Positions 1 to 6,147 of a stretch of DNA of 8,037 nt are shown here, one piece after another. The notes beneath the pieces are model-generated. The model was not told where the DNA came from. It saw nothing but the letters and a program-made list of their open reading frames with translations, and ran no database searches. The DNA is from Candidatus Curtissbacteria bacterium RIFCSPHIGHO2_12_FULL_41_17 (GTDB lineage: Bacteria; Patescibacteriota; Microgenomatia; Curtissbacterales; GWA2-41-24), in the NCBI GenBank assembly GCA_001774945.1, contig MFBL01000018.1, positions 1-8,037 on the forward strand, written 5' to 3'. Both the position numbers and the translations under genes were made by a program. The stretch's first letter is position 1. Each line of letters starts with the position of its first letter.

Positions 1-49
1 CTACCTGAAGTATCTTAACTAACCAAACGATCAGATTTAAGTAGATTGA

Positions 50-78
50 AGTATAACCTTACAAGACACAAAAGTCAA
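50..78 (-). promoter_or_regulatory. Sigma70-type promoter reading out of the left edge
   Basis: On the minus strand there is a -35 TTGACT (73-78), a 17-nt spacer and a -10 TATACT (50-55). These hexamers and the spacing are identical to those of the promoter in front of the 115-1617 gene. It lies 33 nt past that gene's TAA stop, so it probably starts a separate leftward transcript. No ATG appears between the -10 and the window edge, so the product, a protein or an RNA, lies outside the window. Confidence 0.6.
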
Positions 79-114
79 CTATAGGGCCACTTGCGAGTTT
101 TAGATCGATTACCT

Positions 115-1617
115 TTACTTCTTGGCCGCATGCTTGGTTTTGACTTTGGTCCCTTTGCTTCTTTGAGCCTTCTGTTCCCAATATTTTTTTTTGGCTTCTG
201 GCGTATCATGGCGAGGGATGGCAACTGTTTCTCTCGGTGATGAAGCCGGCTGCGAAAAAACGGAAAGAGTCGGACTGCTTTGCCACGAGCCACCAGACTT
301 CTTTCTGCCGAAGCTTCGCCGTTTTTTTGCGTAAAATCTTTCTAATTCCCAAGACCTGGCTCCAGATTCTGTCATTGGCTTAATACTTGCCGGTTTCAGC
401 TGGCAGAAAAAATAAGGCAAAAACCAAACTTGATCGGCAAGGACTTCTTTAAGCTGTTCGGATTGACGAATCGACCAGCTAAGATAAGGAAGCGAGTCAA
501 CTTGAGCGCGGCTTGCCGGATCCCACCTGACGATTCTTGCCTGAACTTCAACTTGCCGATTACGATCAAGAGCAACCTCGACAACCAGCTCATCAGGTGA
601 TTGAGCGCTTTTGGAAAAACAGGAAGCAAGGGTAAACACGCTGAGAGTTTCCTCACGGCAAAGCCTCTCTAACTTGTCGGTGTCCAAACCATGAAATATC
701 ATAACAATCTTATCATCCAAAGCTTGCATCTCAACCGCAGTTTGCGCCTCTCCAAGAAAAGCCACTCTCACCCTTTCTTTACCTTGGGCTATCCCGGAAT
801 ATCTGGGAAAACTTTCAACTTTTTGTCTGATTTTTGCATAAGCATCGCTTGACCACTCCCTGGAAACTATCAGGCTTGCCAGGCTTTGCATGTCATCGGT
901 AATTAAAGAAGACGCTGCCGCTTCTGGCTGGGCGCTTTTTTCGACTAACCTGCCATTTTCAACAAGTGCTTGCCAATCTTTTGGAAACCTTAAGGAATCC
1001 AGGTGGATCTTGCCGTCTTCATCAGGAGATATTAATAAGGTATGATCAAAATCTCTGGTAGCTCCCAGCATTATCCGCTCCCGTGGCATTTCCAAAAAAT
1101 CATTTTGTGCCAAAGTAGGCTCTTTAGTAATCATCGGGTTAGAAGCGACAACTGGACCTTTTTCACCTGGAACAATAGCCAGCGAAACTTGCCTTCTTTG
1201 GCCAAAAAGATTAAGTGACGTCAGGTTTAAAAAGGCCAACTGAATTGGCCGCCGTCTGGCAGGTTTGAAAAAACCGCTAAAATATGCGCTATCGTCCTCA
1301 TCATAATCTTCCACCTGATCCATCATGGCGATTCTAACCGAAGCATGGATGACGTTTTCTCGTATTTTTTGCCCGGGTGGTCTGACATAAACTATTCTGA
1401 AGTTTGTAGGCAAACCCAGATCAACAAAATTTCTTAAAGTCCTCTCATTGTCTCCAGTAATCCGAGTTTCTGGCACTAAAATGCGCGCGGGATCCAACGG
1501 CCTCCCCTCTTGAGCAAGGCCAAGGTCCGCAAACGTAGTTTGGATTTCCGCAAGGGTCTCTCCGTAAAGCGACCCGCGACCAAACTCTGCTACGCTTCTT
1601 GAAACTCTTTCTTCCAT
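115..1617 (-). CDS. Hypothetical 500-aa soluble protein with a basic tail
   Basis: I do not recognise this protein and assign no function. It has no signal peptide and no membrane segment, so it is probably cytoplasmic. Visible landmarks are an acidic run at residues 100-109 (DQVEDYDEDD), followed by basic RRR at 121-123, then a mixed alpha/beta-like body to about residue 410. The C-terminal tail (about 429-500) is rich in Lys/Arg and Ser and looks disordered; it ends in KHAAKK and could bind nucleic acid or an acidic surface. The ATG at 1615-1617 has no Shine-Dalgarno but lies 10 nt behind a TATACT -10 box, which fits a near-leaderless mRNA and supports this start. Stop is TAA. It diverges from the membrane operon at 1701. 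The long uninterrupted frame makes it a real gene. Confidence 0.85.
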   Translation of the reverse strand: MEERVSRSVAEFGRGSLYGETLAEIQTTFADLGLAQEGRPLDPARILVPETRITGDNERTLRNFVDLGLPTNFRIVYVRPPGQKIRENVIHASVRIAMMDQVEDYDEDDSAYFSGFFKPARRRPIQLAFLNLTSLNLFGQRRQVSLAIVPGEKGPVVASNPMITKEPTLAQNDFLEMPRERIMLGATRDFDHTLLISPDEDGKIHLDSLRFPKDWQALVENGRLVEKSAQPEAAASSLITDDMQSLASLIVSREWSSDAYAKIRQKVESFPRYSGIAQGKERVRVAFLGEAQTAVEMQALDDKIVMIFHGLDTDKLERLCREETLSVFTLASCFSKSAQSPDELVVEVALDRNRQVEVQARIVRWDPASRAQVDSLPYLSWSIRQSEQLKEVLADQVWFLPYFFCQLKPASIKPMTESGARSWELERFYAKKRRSFGRKKSGGSWQSSPTLSVFSQPASSPRETVAIPRHDTPEAKKKYWEQKAQRSKGTKVKTKHAAKK

Positions 1618-1627
1618 TTAGAAAAGG

Positions 1628-1656
1628 AGTATACGAAGTTAATCTTTACTAGTCAA
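1628..1656 (-). promoter_or_regulatory. Promoter of the 115-1617 gene, near-leaderless
   Basis: Minus strand: -35 TTGACT (1651-1656), 17-nt spacer, -10 TATACT (1628-1633). Only 10 nt separate the -10 from the ATG at 1617, so transcription should begin within a few bases of the start codon. No Shine-Dalgarno can fit in that space. Confidence 0.7.
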
Positions 1657-1673
1657 ACACAAAGTTTTAAAAT
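1645..1673 (+). promoter_or_regulatory. Candidate promoter of the three-gene membrane operon
   Basis: Plus strand: TTTACT (1645-1650), 17-nt spacer, TAAAAT (1668-1673), giving an expected leader of about 20 nt before the ATG at 1701. The -35 box lies inside the spacer of the opposite promoter (1628-1656), so the two promoters overlap back to back. A weaker alternative is TATCAT at 1688-1693, 7 nt from the ATG, which would give a leaderless start. Confidence 0.45.
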
Positions 1674-1700
1674 ATCGAAACAAGAGTTATCATAGTTGCG

Positions 1701-2198
1701 ATGGACTGGACAACAATTCTTAAAATAAGCCATCTTATCGGCACCGTTTTGGGAGTCGGCGCCGTCAGCTTTATCGATTTTTTTTATCTGAGAGCTGCCA
1801 GGGACGGCAAAATTGAACCATCCGAAGTTGAACCCATTCGACTTTTAACCCCATTTTTAAGGCTTGGACTTATAATCCTTATCCTTTCCGGATTTGGTTA
1901 TTTCTTGTTTTATAGATTAACCGGCCACGAGGAACGCCTACTTAATCCCCGGTTTTTGGCCAAAATTACGGTAGTCGGTGTAATTCTAATAAACGGCCTG
2001 CTTCTTCAGACAAAGAAAATTCCCGTTAACATCGGCGGTCCGATTTCTTCGGCCTCGTGGTACACGGCTTTTATTTTGGGTGCCTGGCGGGCCCTTAATC
2101 TTTCCTATTTTGCGATAATCGCAGCCTACGTATTTGTAGTTCTAATGGCTATTTTTACTCTTGGCGTTATTAAGAAACTATTGAAAATACCAATATGA
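1701..2198 (+). CDS. Polytopic membrane protein, first gene of a three-gene operon
   Basis: A 165-aa integral membrane protein with about four to five predicted helices: roughly 5-30, 52-72, 86-103 and 133-155, with a possible short one near 119-130. His11 lies in the first helix (ISHLIGTVLGVG) and a Lys-(x)9-Asn pair (K88, N98) sits in the third. A His near the start of the first helix, followed by a Gly-rich stretch, recalls small CopD- or cytochrome-b561-like membrane proteins, but I cannot place it in a named family and treat heme or metal binding as inference. Its TGA stop overlaps the next gene's ATG in an ATGA, so the two are translationally coupled. No clear Shine-Dalgarno precedes the ATG at 1701. 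Confidence 0.8.
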   Translation: MDWTTILKISHLIGTVLGVGAVSFIDFFYLRAARDGKIEPSEVEPIRLLTPFLRLGLIILILSGFGYFLFYRLTGHEERLLNPRFLAKITVVGVILINGLLLQTKKIPVNIGGPISSASWYTAFILGAWRALNLSYFAIIAAYVFVVLMAIFTLGVIKKLLKIPI

Positions 2199-2650
2199 CG
2201 CCTATTTTAAAACTTGCCTTAATCGGCCATGTCTTTGCCGGCCTTGTGGCACTTATTTTTTACTACGCCATGATTCCCAATCTTATCGGGAAAAATCCCC
2301 AACTCAACTTTTTAAAAAGGCTTTCGCTCTTCGGTTTGGTCTCCCTATTAGTTTCCTGGATTCTGGCGGGCTACTATTACGTCACTTACTACGGTCAAAA
2401 TGTCAAACCGCTCATCAAAAGCGGCCAACTGCCTTGGGCACATAGCATCCTGATGGAAACTAAAGAACACATTTTCCTATTCCTGCCGTTTCTGGGACTG
2501 GTCTTACTCGCGTCTCTTCTATCAATAAAATCAGATATCACAAGAGATGACAATCTGCGCAAAGCTCTTGCCAGTCTTGCCTTTTTAATTGTGGCTTTGG
2601 GAACAGCTGTCACAATTTTCGGGGTGGTAATTTCGGGAGCGGCTAAATGA
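2195..2650 (+). CDS. Four-helix membrane protein with intramembrane histidines
   Basis: A 151-aa protein with four predicted membrane helices at about 4-30, 42-64, 92-111 and 123-147. His12 lies in helix 1 (LIGHVFAG). A second His pair, His83 and His92 (WAHSILMETKEH), sits at the entrance to helix 3, and an aromatic patch (YYYVTYYG) ends helix 2. Histidines in separate helices are the kind of arrangement that ligates heme b or a metal, but no family match is claimed. It shares ATGA junctions with both the preceding and following genes (4-bp overlaps), so the three products are probably made in fixed proportion and may form one complex. Confidence 0.8.
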   Translation: MTPILKLALIGHVFAGLVALIFYYAMIPNLIGKNPQLNFLKRLSLFGLVSLLVSWILAGYYYVTYYGQNVKPLIKSGQLPWAHSILMETKEHIFLFLPFLGLVLLASLLSIKSDITRDDNLRKALASLAFLIVALGTAVTIFGVVISGAAK

Positions 2651-2937
2651 TAAATGCAACAGTATTATCGGCAATTTTAACCATAATCTACATAACGGTC
2701 ATAACTGTGGCCGGCGAGCTTTACCCACCTTTAAAAGAATTTCTGGCCAAAAATTTTTCCCATCACTGGATCGGCAAAAGCATCACGGCAATCTTAGTCT
2801 TTGTAGTTTTTGCGGGATTACTCTTGGTTCTGAAACCAAAAATAAAGACTGCGTTTCTTCTTAATTTACTATCCGCCATAAGTATCGTGTCAGCCCTTAT
2901 CCTTTTTAGCTTCTTCGCCTGGGAAAGCTTCCGCTAA
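2647..2937 (+). CDS. Small three-helix membrane protein, last gene of the operon
   Basis: A 96-aa membrane protein with helices at about 4-22, 43-62 and 72-92. Between helices 1 and 2 lies a hydrophilic segment with Glu24 (AGELYPPLKEFL), then His39-His40-Trp41 and Lys44 (HHWIGKS) at the membrane boundary. The HHW motif just before a helix is its most distinctive feature and probably marks a conserved site. It starts by ATGA overlap with the upstream gene and closes the operon. No convincing Rho-independent terminator follows: the GGAA/TTCC stem near its end is too short and too far from a T run. Function is unknown. The tight coupling to two His-bearing membrane partners suggests a subunit of a redox or transport complex. 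Confidence 0.75.
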   Translation: MINATVLSAILTIIYITVITVAGELYPPLKEFLAKNFSHHWIGKSITAILVFVVFAGLLLVLKPKIKTAFLLNLLSAISIVSALILFSFFAWESFR

Positions 2938-2984
2938 ACTTTTTGATATATGGCATTTTGCAAATTATAGCACCGGCCTAAATG

Positions 2985-2993
2985 TGATAGAAT
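2985..2993 (+). promoter_or_regulatory. Extended -10 promoter for the DUF4242-like gene
   Basis: TGA followed by TAGAAT (one mismatch to TATAAT) forms an extended -10 box, placing the transcript start near 3000, just before the Shine-Dalgarno. A competing candidate upstream is TTGATA (2943-2948), 17-nt spacer, TATAGC (2966-2971), which would give a longer leader of about 40 nt. Confidence 0.45.
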
Positions 2994-3003
2994 TGTTTTT
3001 CTA

Positions 3004-3013
3004 AAGGAGGTGA
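3004..3013 (+). promoter_or_regulatory. Near-perfect Shine-Dalgarno selecting a TTG start
   Basis: AAGGAGGTGA is a full-length match to the anti-Shine-Dalgarno end of 16S rRNA. Its AGGAGG core ends 9 nt before the TTG at 3020. No ATG in the right frame is better placed, so this site decides the unusual TTG start. Confidence 0.85.
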
Positions 3014-3019
3014 AATAAG

Positions 3020-3274
3020 TTGGCTCAATTTTTAGGAGTTCACAAAACCGGCGACATAGGCGCCGTGACCGACGAGGATGCGGTAAACGGCTTCCATAAA
3101 TATAAGGAAGCAGCCGCCAAACTTGGGCTTAACGCAACCCATGCCCATTACAGCCTAGAAAAAGGCTTCGCCTACTGTGTAACCGAAGCTCAAAGTGCCG
3201 ATCAAGTACGCCAGGCACACGCGCAAGCAGAGGTTCCTTTAGAAGACGTAATCGAAGTTAAAACTGTTCAGTAA
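3020..3274 (+). CDS. DUF4242-like small His-rich protein
   Basis: An 84-aa soluble protein. Its order of motifs matches the DUF4242 / SCO4226 nickel-binding-like ferredoxin fold: an N-terminal strand ending in VHK (His8), a Thr-Asp-Glu-Asp helix start with His26, a His41/His43 pair (THAHY) before the central strand that carries Cys53 (AYCVTEA), then an 'ADQVRQAHAQAEVP' helix (His67) and a closing IEV strand. The length is normal for the family. Members are small dimeric proteins, one of which binds Ni(II); physiological roles are mostly unknown. The start is TTG with an ideal Shine-Dalgarno, predicting strong translation despite the weak codon. It has its own promoter and converges with the oxidoreductase gene. 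Family assignment is from motif order, not an alignment. Confidence 0.8.
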   Translation: MAQFLGVHKTGDIGAVTDEDAVNGFHKYKEAAAKLGLNATHAHYSLEKGFAYCVTEAQSADQVRQAHAQAEVPLEDVIEVKTVQ

Positions 3275-3306
3275 TCTTCGGTTTAAGTTTTGGGGGGCAG
3301 AGAATT

Positions 3307-4266
3307 CTATCTAATTTTTAAAACCACTTTGCCGCGGGGATGGCCCTGTTCCTGATGCGAAAAAGCTTCTTTCACCTCGTCCAGACTAAAGACTCCATCG
3401 ATATGCACTTTTATTTTCCCGCTATCCACAAGTTCTGCCAGTCGCTCCAGCCTTTCTCGATCACCTTGGGTGTTTTGGCCGATTGCATTGACTCCATACT
3501 CCTTCGCAAGATGCTCGCTTGGAGCTCCTGCCATCGAAACAATAACTCCGCCCTGCCTGCCGGCAGGCAGGCTTTTCTTAAGCACCTTAAAAGATTTATC
3601 TGTCACCTCCCCACCGACAGTGTCAAAAACGGCGTCAAATTCGCTTAATTTTTCCTCAAACTTTTCGGCTTTGTAATCAAGAACTTCGTCTGCCCCAAGT
3701 TCCTTGACAAAATCGACATCATCTGCGGAAATGGTCGTTGCCACATAAGCCCCAAGAGCTTTTGCCAACTGAATTGCCACATGGCCAATGCCTCCGGCTC
3801 CGCCATGGATGAGAATCTTTTGTTTAGGTTTAAGTGCGATATGGGTTTCCAAGGCCTGAAGCGCGCTTTGGCCAACCAAAGGCAAAGCCGCCGCTTGCAA
3901 AAAGTCTGCCTTTTGAGGTTTTTTAGCGATTTTTCCAACTGGAGCCGCCAACTTTTGGGCAAAAGCGCCCGTACCGCCGGCAATAACTGCCGCCTGACCA
4001 TAGACCTCGTCGCCAACAGCAAAGTCCGCTGCATTTTCGCCCAGACCGACAACTTTCCCGGAAAAATCGCCGCCGATTGTCGCGGGGAACTCAAGCTTTA
4101 TGTATTCTTTGGCATAGCCCTGGCGCAGTTTCCAGTCAAACGGGTTAATGCTAGCCGCATGAACTTCCACCAGTACTTGTCCCTCGCCCGCTTTAGGTTC
4201 CGGTACATTCTCATTTACCGAAAGAACCTCAATTCCGCCGTAAGAACTAATCTGCACCGCTTTCAT
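3307..4266 (-). CDS. MDR-family NAD(P)H:quinone oxidoreductase-like protein
   Basis: A 319-aa medium-chain dehydrogenase/reductase of the zinc-independent quinone-reductase type. The N-terminal GroES-like domain has NPFDWKLRQG (41-50) and GDEVYG (85-90). The Rossmann domain has the nucleotide-binding loop HGGAGGIGHVAIQLAK (154-169) and GADEVLDY (191-198). The C-terminus (GHPRGKVVLK) is typical. The catalytic-zinc Cys/His ligands of alcohol dehydrogenases are absent. It should transfer hydride from NAD(P)H to a quinone or enone; the real substrate cannot be read from sequence. Residues 232-238 (SLPAGRQ) interrupt the usual 'VLKKGG-VIV' strand and are encoded by a 20-bp palindrome (3552-3571). 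The ATG at 4266 sits 8 nt behind a perfect extended -10 box and has no Shine-Dalgarno. A single-gene transcription unit is likely. Confidence 0.9.
   Translation of the reverse strand: MKAVQISSYGGIEVLSVNENVPEPKAGEGQVLVEVHAASINPFDWKLRQGYAKEYIKLEFPATIGGDFSGKVVGLGENAADFAVGDEVYGQAAVIAGGTGAFAQKLAAPVGKIAKKPQKADFLQAAALPLVGQSALQALETHIALKPKQKILIHGGAGGIGHVAIQLAKALGAYVATTISADDVDFVKELGADEVLDYKAEKFEEKLSEFDAVFDTVGGEVTDKSFKVLKKSLPAGRQGGVIVSMAGAPSEHLAKEYGVNAIGQNTQGDRERLERLAELVDSGKIKVHIDGVFSLDEVKEAFSHQEQGHPRGKVVLKIR
3552..3571. repeat. Perfect 20-bp palindrome inside the oxidoreductase gene
   Basis: CCTGCCTGCC followed by its exact reverse complement, with no spacer; the two halves also contain CCTG/CAGG sub-repeats. 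Read on the minus strand it gives in-frame LPAGRQ at residues 233-238 of the oxidoreductase, where relatives run straight from Lys-Lys to Gly-Gly. It is far more GC-rich than its surroundings. I recall the same palindrome as a dispersed element in CPR contigs. Confidence 0.85.
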
Positions 4267-4274
4267 GTTTAGAG

Positions 4275-4283
4275 ATTATATCA
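4275..4283 (-). promoter_or_regulatory. Extended -10 promoter of the oxidoreductase gene
   Basis: On the minus strand TGA-TATAAT is a perfect extended -10 element (TATAAT at 4275-4280). It ends 8 nt before the ATG at 4266. No good -35 is seen, which extended -10 promoters do not need. The expected transcript has a leader of only one or two bases. Confidence 0.7.
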
Positions 4284-4368
4284 GAAGCAAAAAAGCCGAG
4301 GCTAAAAATATATGCTTTTGGAAATTAGAAGTCAAAAATAAAGAAACCTTTTTTGAAACTTTGGAAGC

Positions 4369-4962
4369 CTAACTGCCAATTTCAACAGTCTTAAGAATCT
4401 CACTAATGGTCGCATTTAACTCAACCTCTTGCGGTCCGGCGGCCGATACCACAACTCCATATCCCTGCCCGCCAACTACTCTGTAATAATAAGTGAAGCA
4501 TCCGAGGCCACACTCGTAAACTTTTCTGAAAGTTACACCGTTTATGACTGTATCCGAAAATTGAGGCGCAGACCCACTAACGTTTGCTTTGTGCCTGCTT
4601 TCAACCCAAGAATTCAAATCTAGGTTTGTCGCCTGGGGAATCATGACGACAAACCGGGCACCATCATAAAACTCCGTCTGCTCTTGTTGTGTTGCACCTG
4701 TAAATTGAACTGCAACCAGATCTCCATTTTCAAATAATTGGGTGTTCTTGTTAATCGACCACGTCGGTGGGTATTTAAAAGAAATATTGTATTGTTTGTT
4801 TTCAAATGACTTCCAATCTTGCTGGCTAACTTGCACCGCGGCTGGTGATGGAGACGCAACCGGCGGTTTCGAAGGTAATAATGAGTTGTTTGTGGTTAAA
4901 ATCAACGCAACCCCAACAATCACCAATATCAGGGCAATCACTACAATCGCGTTGCGGTTCAT
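4369..4962 (-). CDS. PsbP-like protein with N-terminal membrane anchor
   Basis: A 197-aa protein anchored by one N-terminal helix (about 5-23, after MNRN), followed by a Pro/Ser linker (29-45, containing ASPSPAA) and an extracytoplasmic domain. That domain starts with the FKYPPTW motif (63-69) and ends ISEILKTVEI, the frame of PsbP/DUF1795-type proteins, whose folds bind ligands or partner proteins outside the membrane. Cys151 and Cys155 (CGLGC) could form a disulfide. I prefer the ATG at 4962 over a TTG at 4998: Met-Asn-Arg directly before the helix is a normal anchor start, and the extra 12 residues (from the TTG) are encoded by a tandem AAGTATTA repeat. It is divergent from the 5062 gene, which has a similar linker. 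Function is unknown. Confidence 0.75.
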   Translation of the reverse strand: MNRNAIVVIALILVIVGVALILTTNNSLLPSKPPVASPSPAAVQVSQQDWKSFENKQYNISFKYPPTWSINKNTQLFENGDLVAVQFTGATQQEQTEFYDGARFVVMIPQATNLDLNSWVESRHKANVSGSAPQFSDTVINGVTFRKVYECGLGCFTYYYRVVGGQGYGVVVSAAGPQEVELNATISEILKTVEIGS

Positions 4963-4964
4963 CG

Positions 4965-4993
4965 AAGTATTATTGAAAGTATTAAAAGTATTA
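4965..4993. repeat. Three copies of AAGTATTA upstream of the PsbP-like gene
   Basis: AAGTATTA occurs at 4965-4972, 4977-4984 and 4986-4993 (offsets 12 and 9). On the minus strand this reads TAATACTT three times directly before the ATG at 4962. The first copy overlaps AATAAT (4969-4974), a candidate -10 box 6 nt from that ATG. The copies may be regulator half-sites or simple slippage repeats. Confidence 0.55.
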
Positions 4994-5033
4994 CACAAAA
5001 AGAAGAATTTTACCAGATCGAACCTCGGTAGTG

Positions 5034-5042
5034 TGCTATGAT
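5034..5042 (+). promoter_or_regulatory. Candidate extended -10 for the 5062 gene
   Basis: TGC-TATGAT is an extended -10 with one mismatch. It covers the two upstream ATG codons (5038 and 5041), so a transcript starting near 5049 would exclude them and leave the ATG at 5062. A second candidate is TAAAAT at 5046-5051, 10 nt from that ATG. No -35 box is evident. Confidence 0.35.
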
Positions 5043-5061
5043 GATTAAAATTCCAGATACC

Positions 5062-6147
5062 ATGTCGAAATTAAAATCGATACTTTCGCTTTTAATTATC
5101 CTCTTACTTTGGCCAATTTCCGCGCATGCCTCCTCGCATATCAGCTTTGAATTCATCAATCTGGAAACCTCTCAACAAGAGGCGTCTTTCCCCGTCGGCG
5201 GCAGCAATGAAATTATCGTCGCCAGTGATGATGTCGATATCAGAACTCTTTTGCCGATTCAGCTCAAGATTCAATTCGACACAAAGAGTTTAGAAATGAC
5301 TATTCCCGAAAATCCCCAACAGTTTTGCCGGGGGCCAACGGGCTGCTCACGTGAAGGCCCGGTCATTCCCCAGTCAGAAGGCGGGTTTGTAGAAATAACG
5401 GCAATCGACAAAGACGGCAATACTATTGCCCGCTACCAGACAGGCACGCCGCCCGAAACGCCAAGTCCATCGCCTTCACCGGCCCTTTCTCCAAGCTCAA
5501 CTCCCTCGCCGCCTGCCGCCGGTGTTAGTGAGGTTGAAAAAGAGCAAGTTCCCCAGGTAAAGCAGCCGCTTCTTTCCAACCGAAATCTGGGCATTTTATT
5601 AATTTTGATTGCCTTGGCGCTGCTTGTCTCGGCCACCACATTCTTCGGCTGCCCAAATTTATGTACTGAAGGAGCCTGTCAAAACTGTGATCTGGTCGCC
5701 ATCAGAACAACCATGCATGGGACTGAACCCGGTGATATAGAAGGCTTGCTGAAAAGCCTGGATTACCTTGAATGGCTTAAGTGGGTACCAAAAGTGGCAA
5801 CGCCTTATGGCAAGAAGTTAATCCCCGCAGTCGTTGAAAAAGCCAAAAAAATTGGTGAAATAATTAAGAAACGAGGAATAAAAATGAAGGGGGTTGATGT
5901 TTACGCCACGATTTCCTGGGAAGAATGCAAAAAGGTTTCCTGCTGGATTTTCTTTACACGAACAGACTGGGTTAAAAACCAAAAAGAAGTAAAGATACCC
6001 CCGTTCCAGCAATATCGCTATCTTGGCATGGAAGACGAAGCCTGGAGGCCGGAACGCTTATTTGATGAAAAGAATAAAGAGGAAGTCCGTCTTTATATAG
6101 AAAGAGTAGCACTTAAGAATTGCCCCGAAAAGTGCCAGTCGATTTGA
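5062..6147 (+). CDS. Hypothetical envelope protein: signal peptide, Pro linker, TM, Cys-rich domain
   Basis: A 361-aa protein of no family I recognise. Order of parts: signal peptide 1-23 (MSKLK, Leu-rich core, AHA-SS cleavage site); a small extracytoplasmic beta-rich domain about 25-128 with Cys89 and Cys95; a Pro/Ser linker 129-151; a membrane helix about 176-194; then a C-terminal domain starting with C197-x3-C201-x4-C206-x2-C209 and adding C289, C294, C354 and C358. With a cleaved signal peptide the Cys-rich part should face the cytoplasm, where it could hold zinc or an iron-sulfur cluster (inference). A Lys-rich amphipathic stretch lies at 251-276. The frame is also open from ATG 5038, giving 369 aa; 5062 gives a cleaner signal peptide and escapes the -10 overlap. 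Confidence 0.75.
   Translation: MSKLKSILSLLIILLLWPISAHASSHISFEFINLETSQQEASFPVGGSNEIIVASDDVDIRTLLPIQLKIQFDTKSLEMTIPENPQQFCRGPTGCSREGPVIPQSEGGFVEITAIDKDGNTIARYQTGTPPETPSPSPSPALSPSSTPSPPAAGVSEVEKEQVPQVKQPLLSNRNLGILLILIALALLVSATTFFGCPNLCTEGACQNCDLVAIRTTMHGTEPGDIEGLLKSLDYLEWLKWVPKVATPYGKKLIPAVVEKAKKIGEIIKKRGIKMKGVDVYATISWEECKKVSCWIFFTRTDWVKNQKEVKIPPFQQYRYLGMEDEAWRPERLFDEKNKEEVRLYIERVALKNCPEKCQSI

Noticed and set aside
2195..2650. TGA recoded as glycine, as in some CPR lineages
   Set aside because: TGA works as a stop in both ATGA junctions of the membrane operon, and at the ends of the 5062 and PIN genes, all at sensible protein ends.
2915..2950. Terminator at the end of the membrane operon
   Set aside because: The GGAA-AGC-TTCC stem is only 4 bp and lies about 9-11 nt from a five-T run, partly inside the coding sequence.
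3340..4272. Several open frames opposite or shifted against the oxidoreductase gene
   Set aside because: They are shadows of a clear MDR enzyme, their proteins lack family features, and none has a promoter or Shine-Dalgarno.
4296..4322. Terminator after the PsbP-like gene
   Set aside because: On the minus strand an AAAAGC/GCTTTT stem before T residues is possible, but the loop is 17 nt and the stem is AT-rich, so it is not convincing.
5433..5639. Antisense frame rich in Gly and Glu opposite the Pro/Ser linker
   Set aside because: It is the reverse reading of the repetitive Pro/Ser codons of the 5062 gene.
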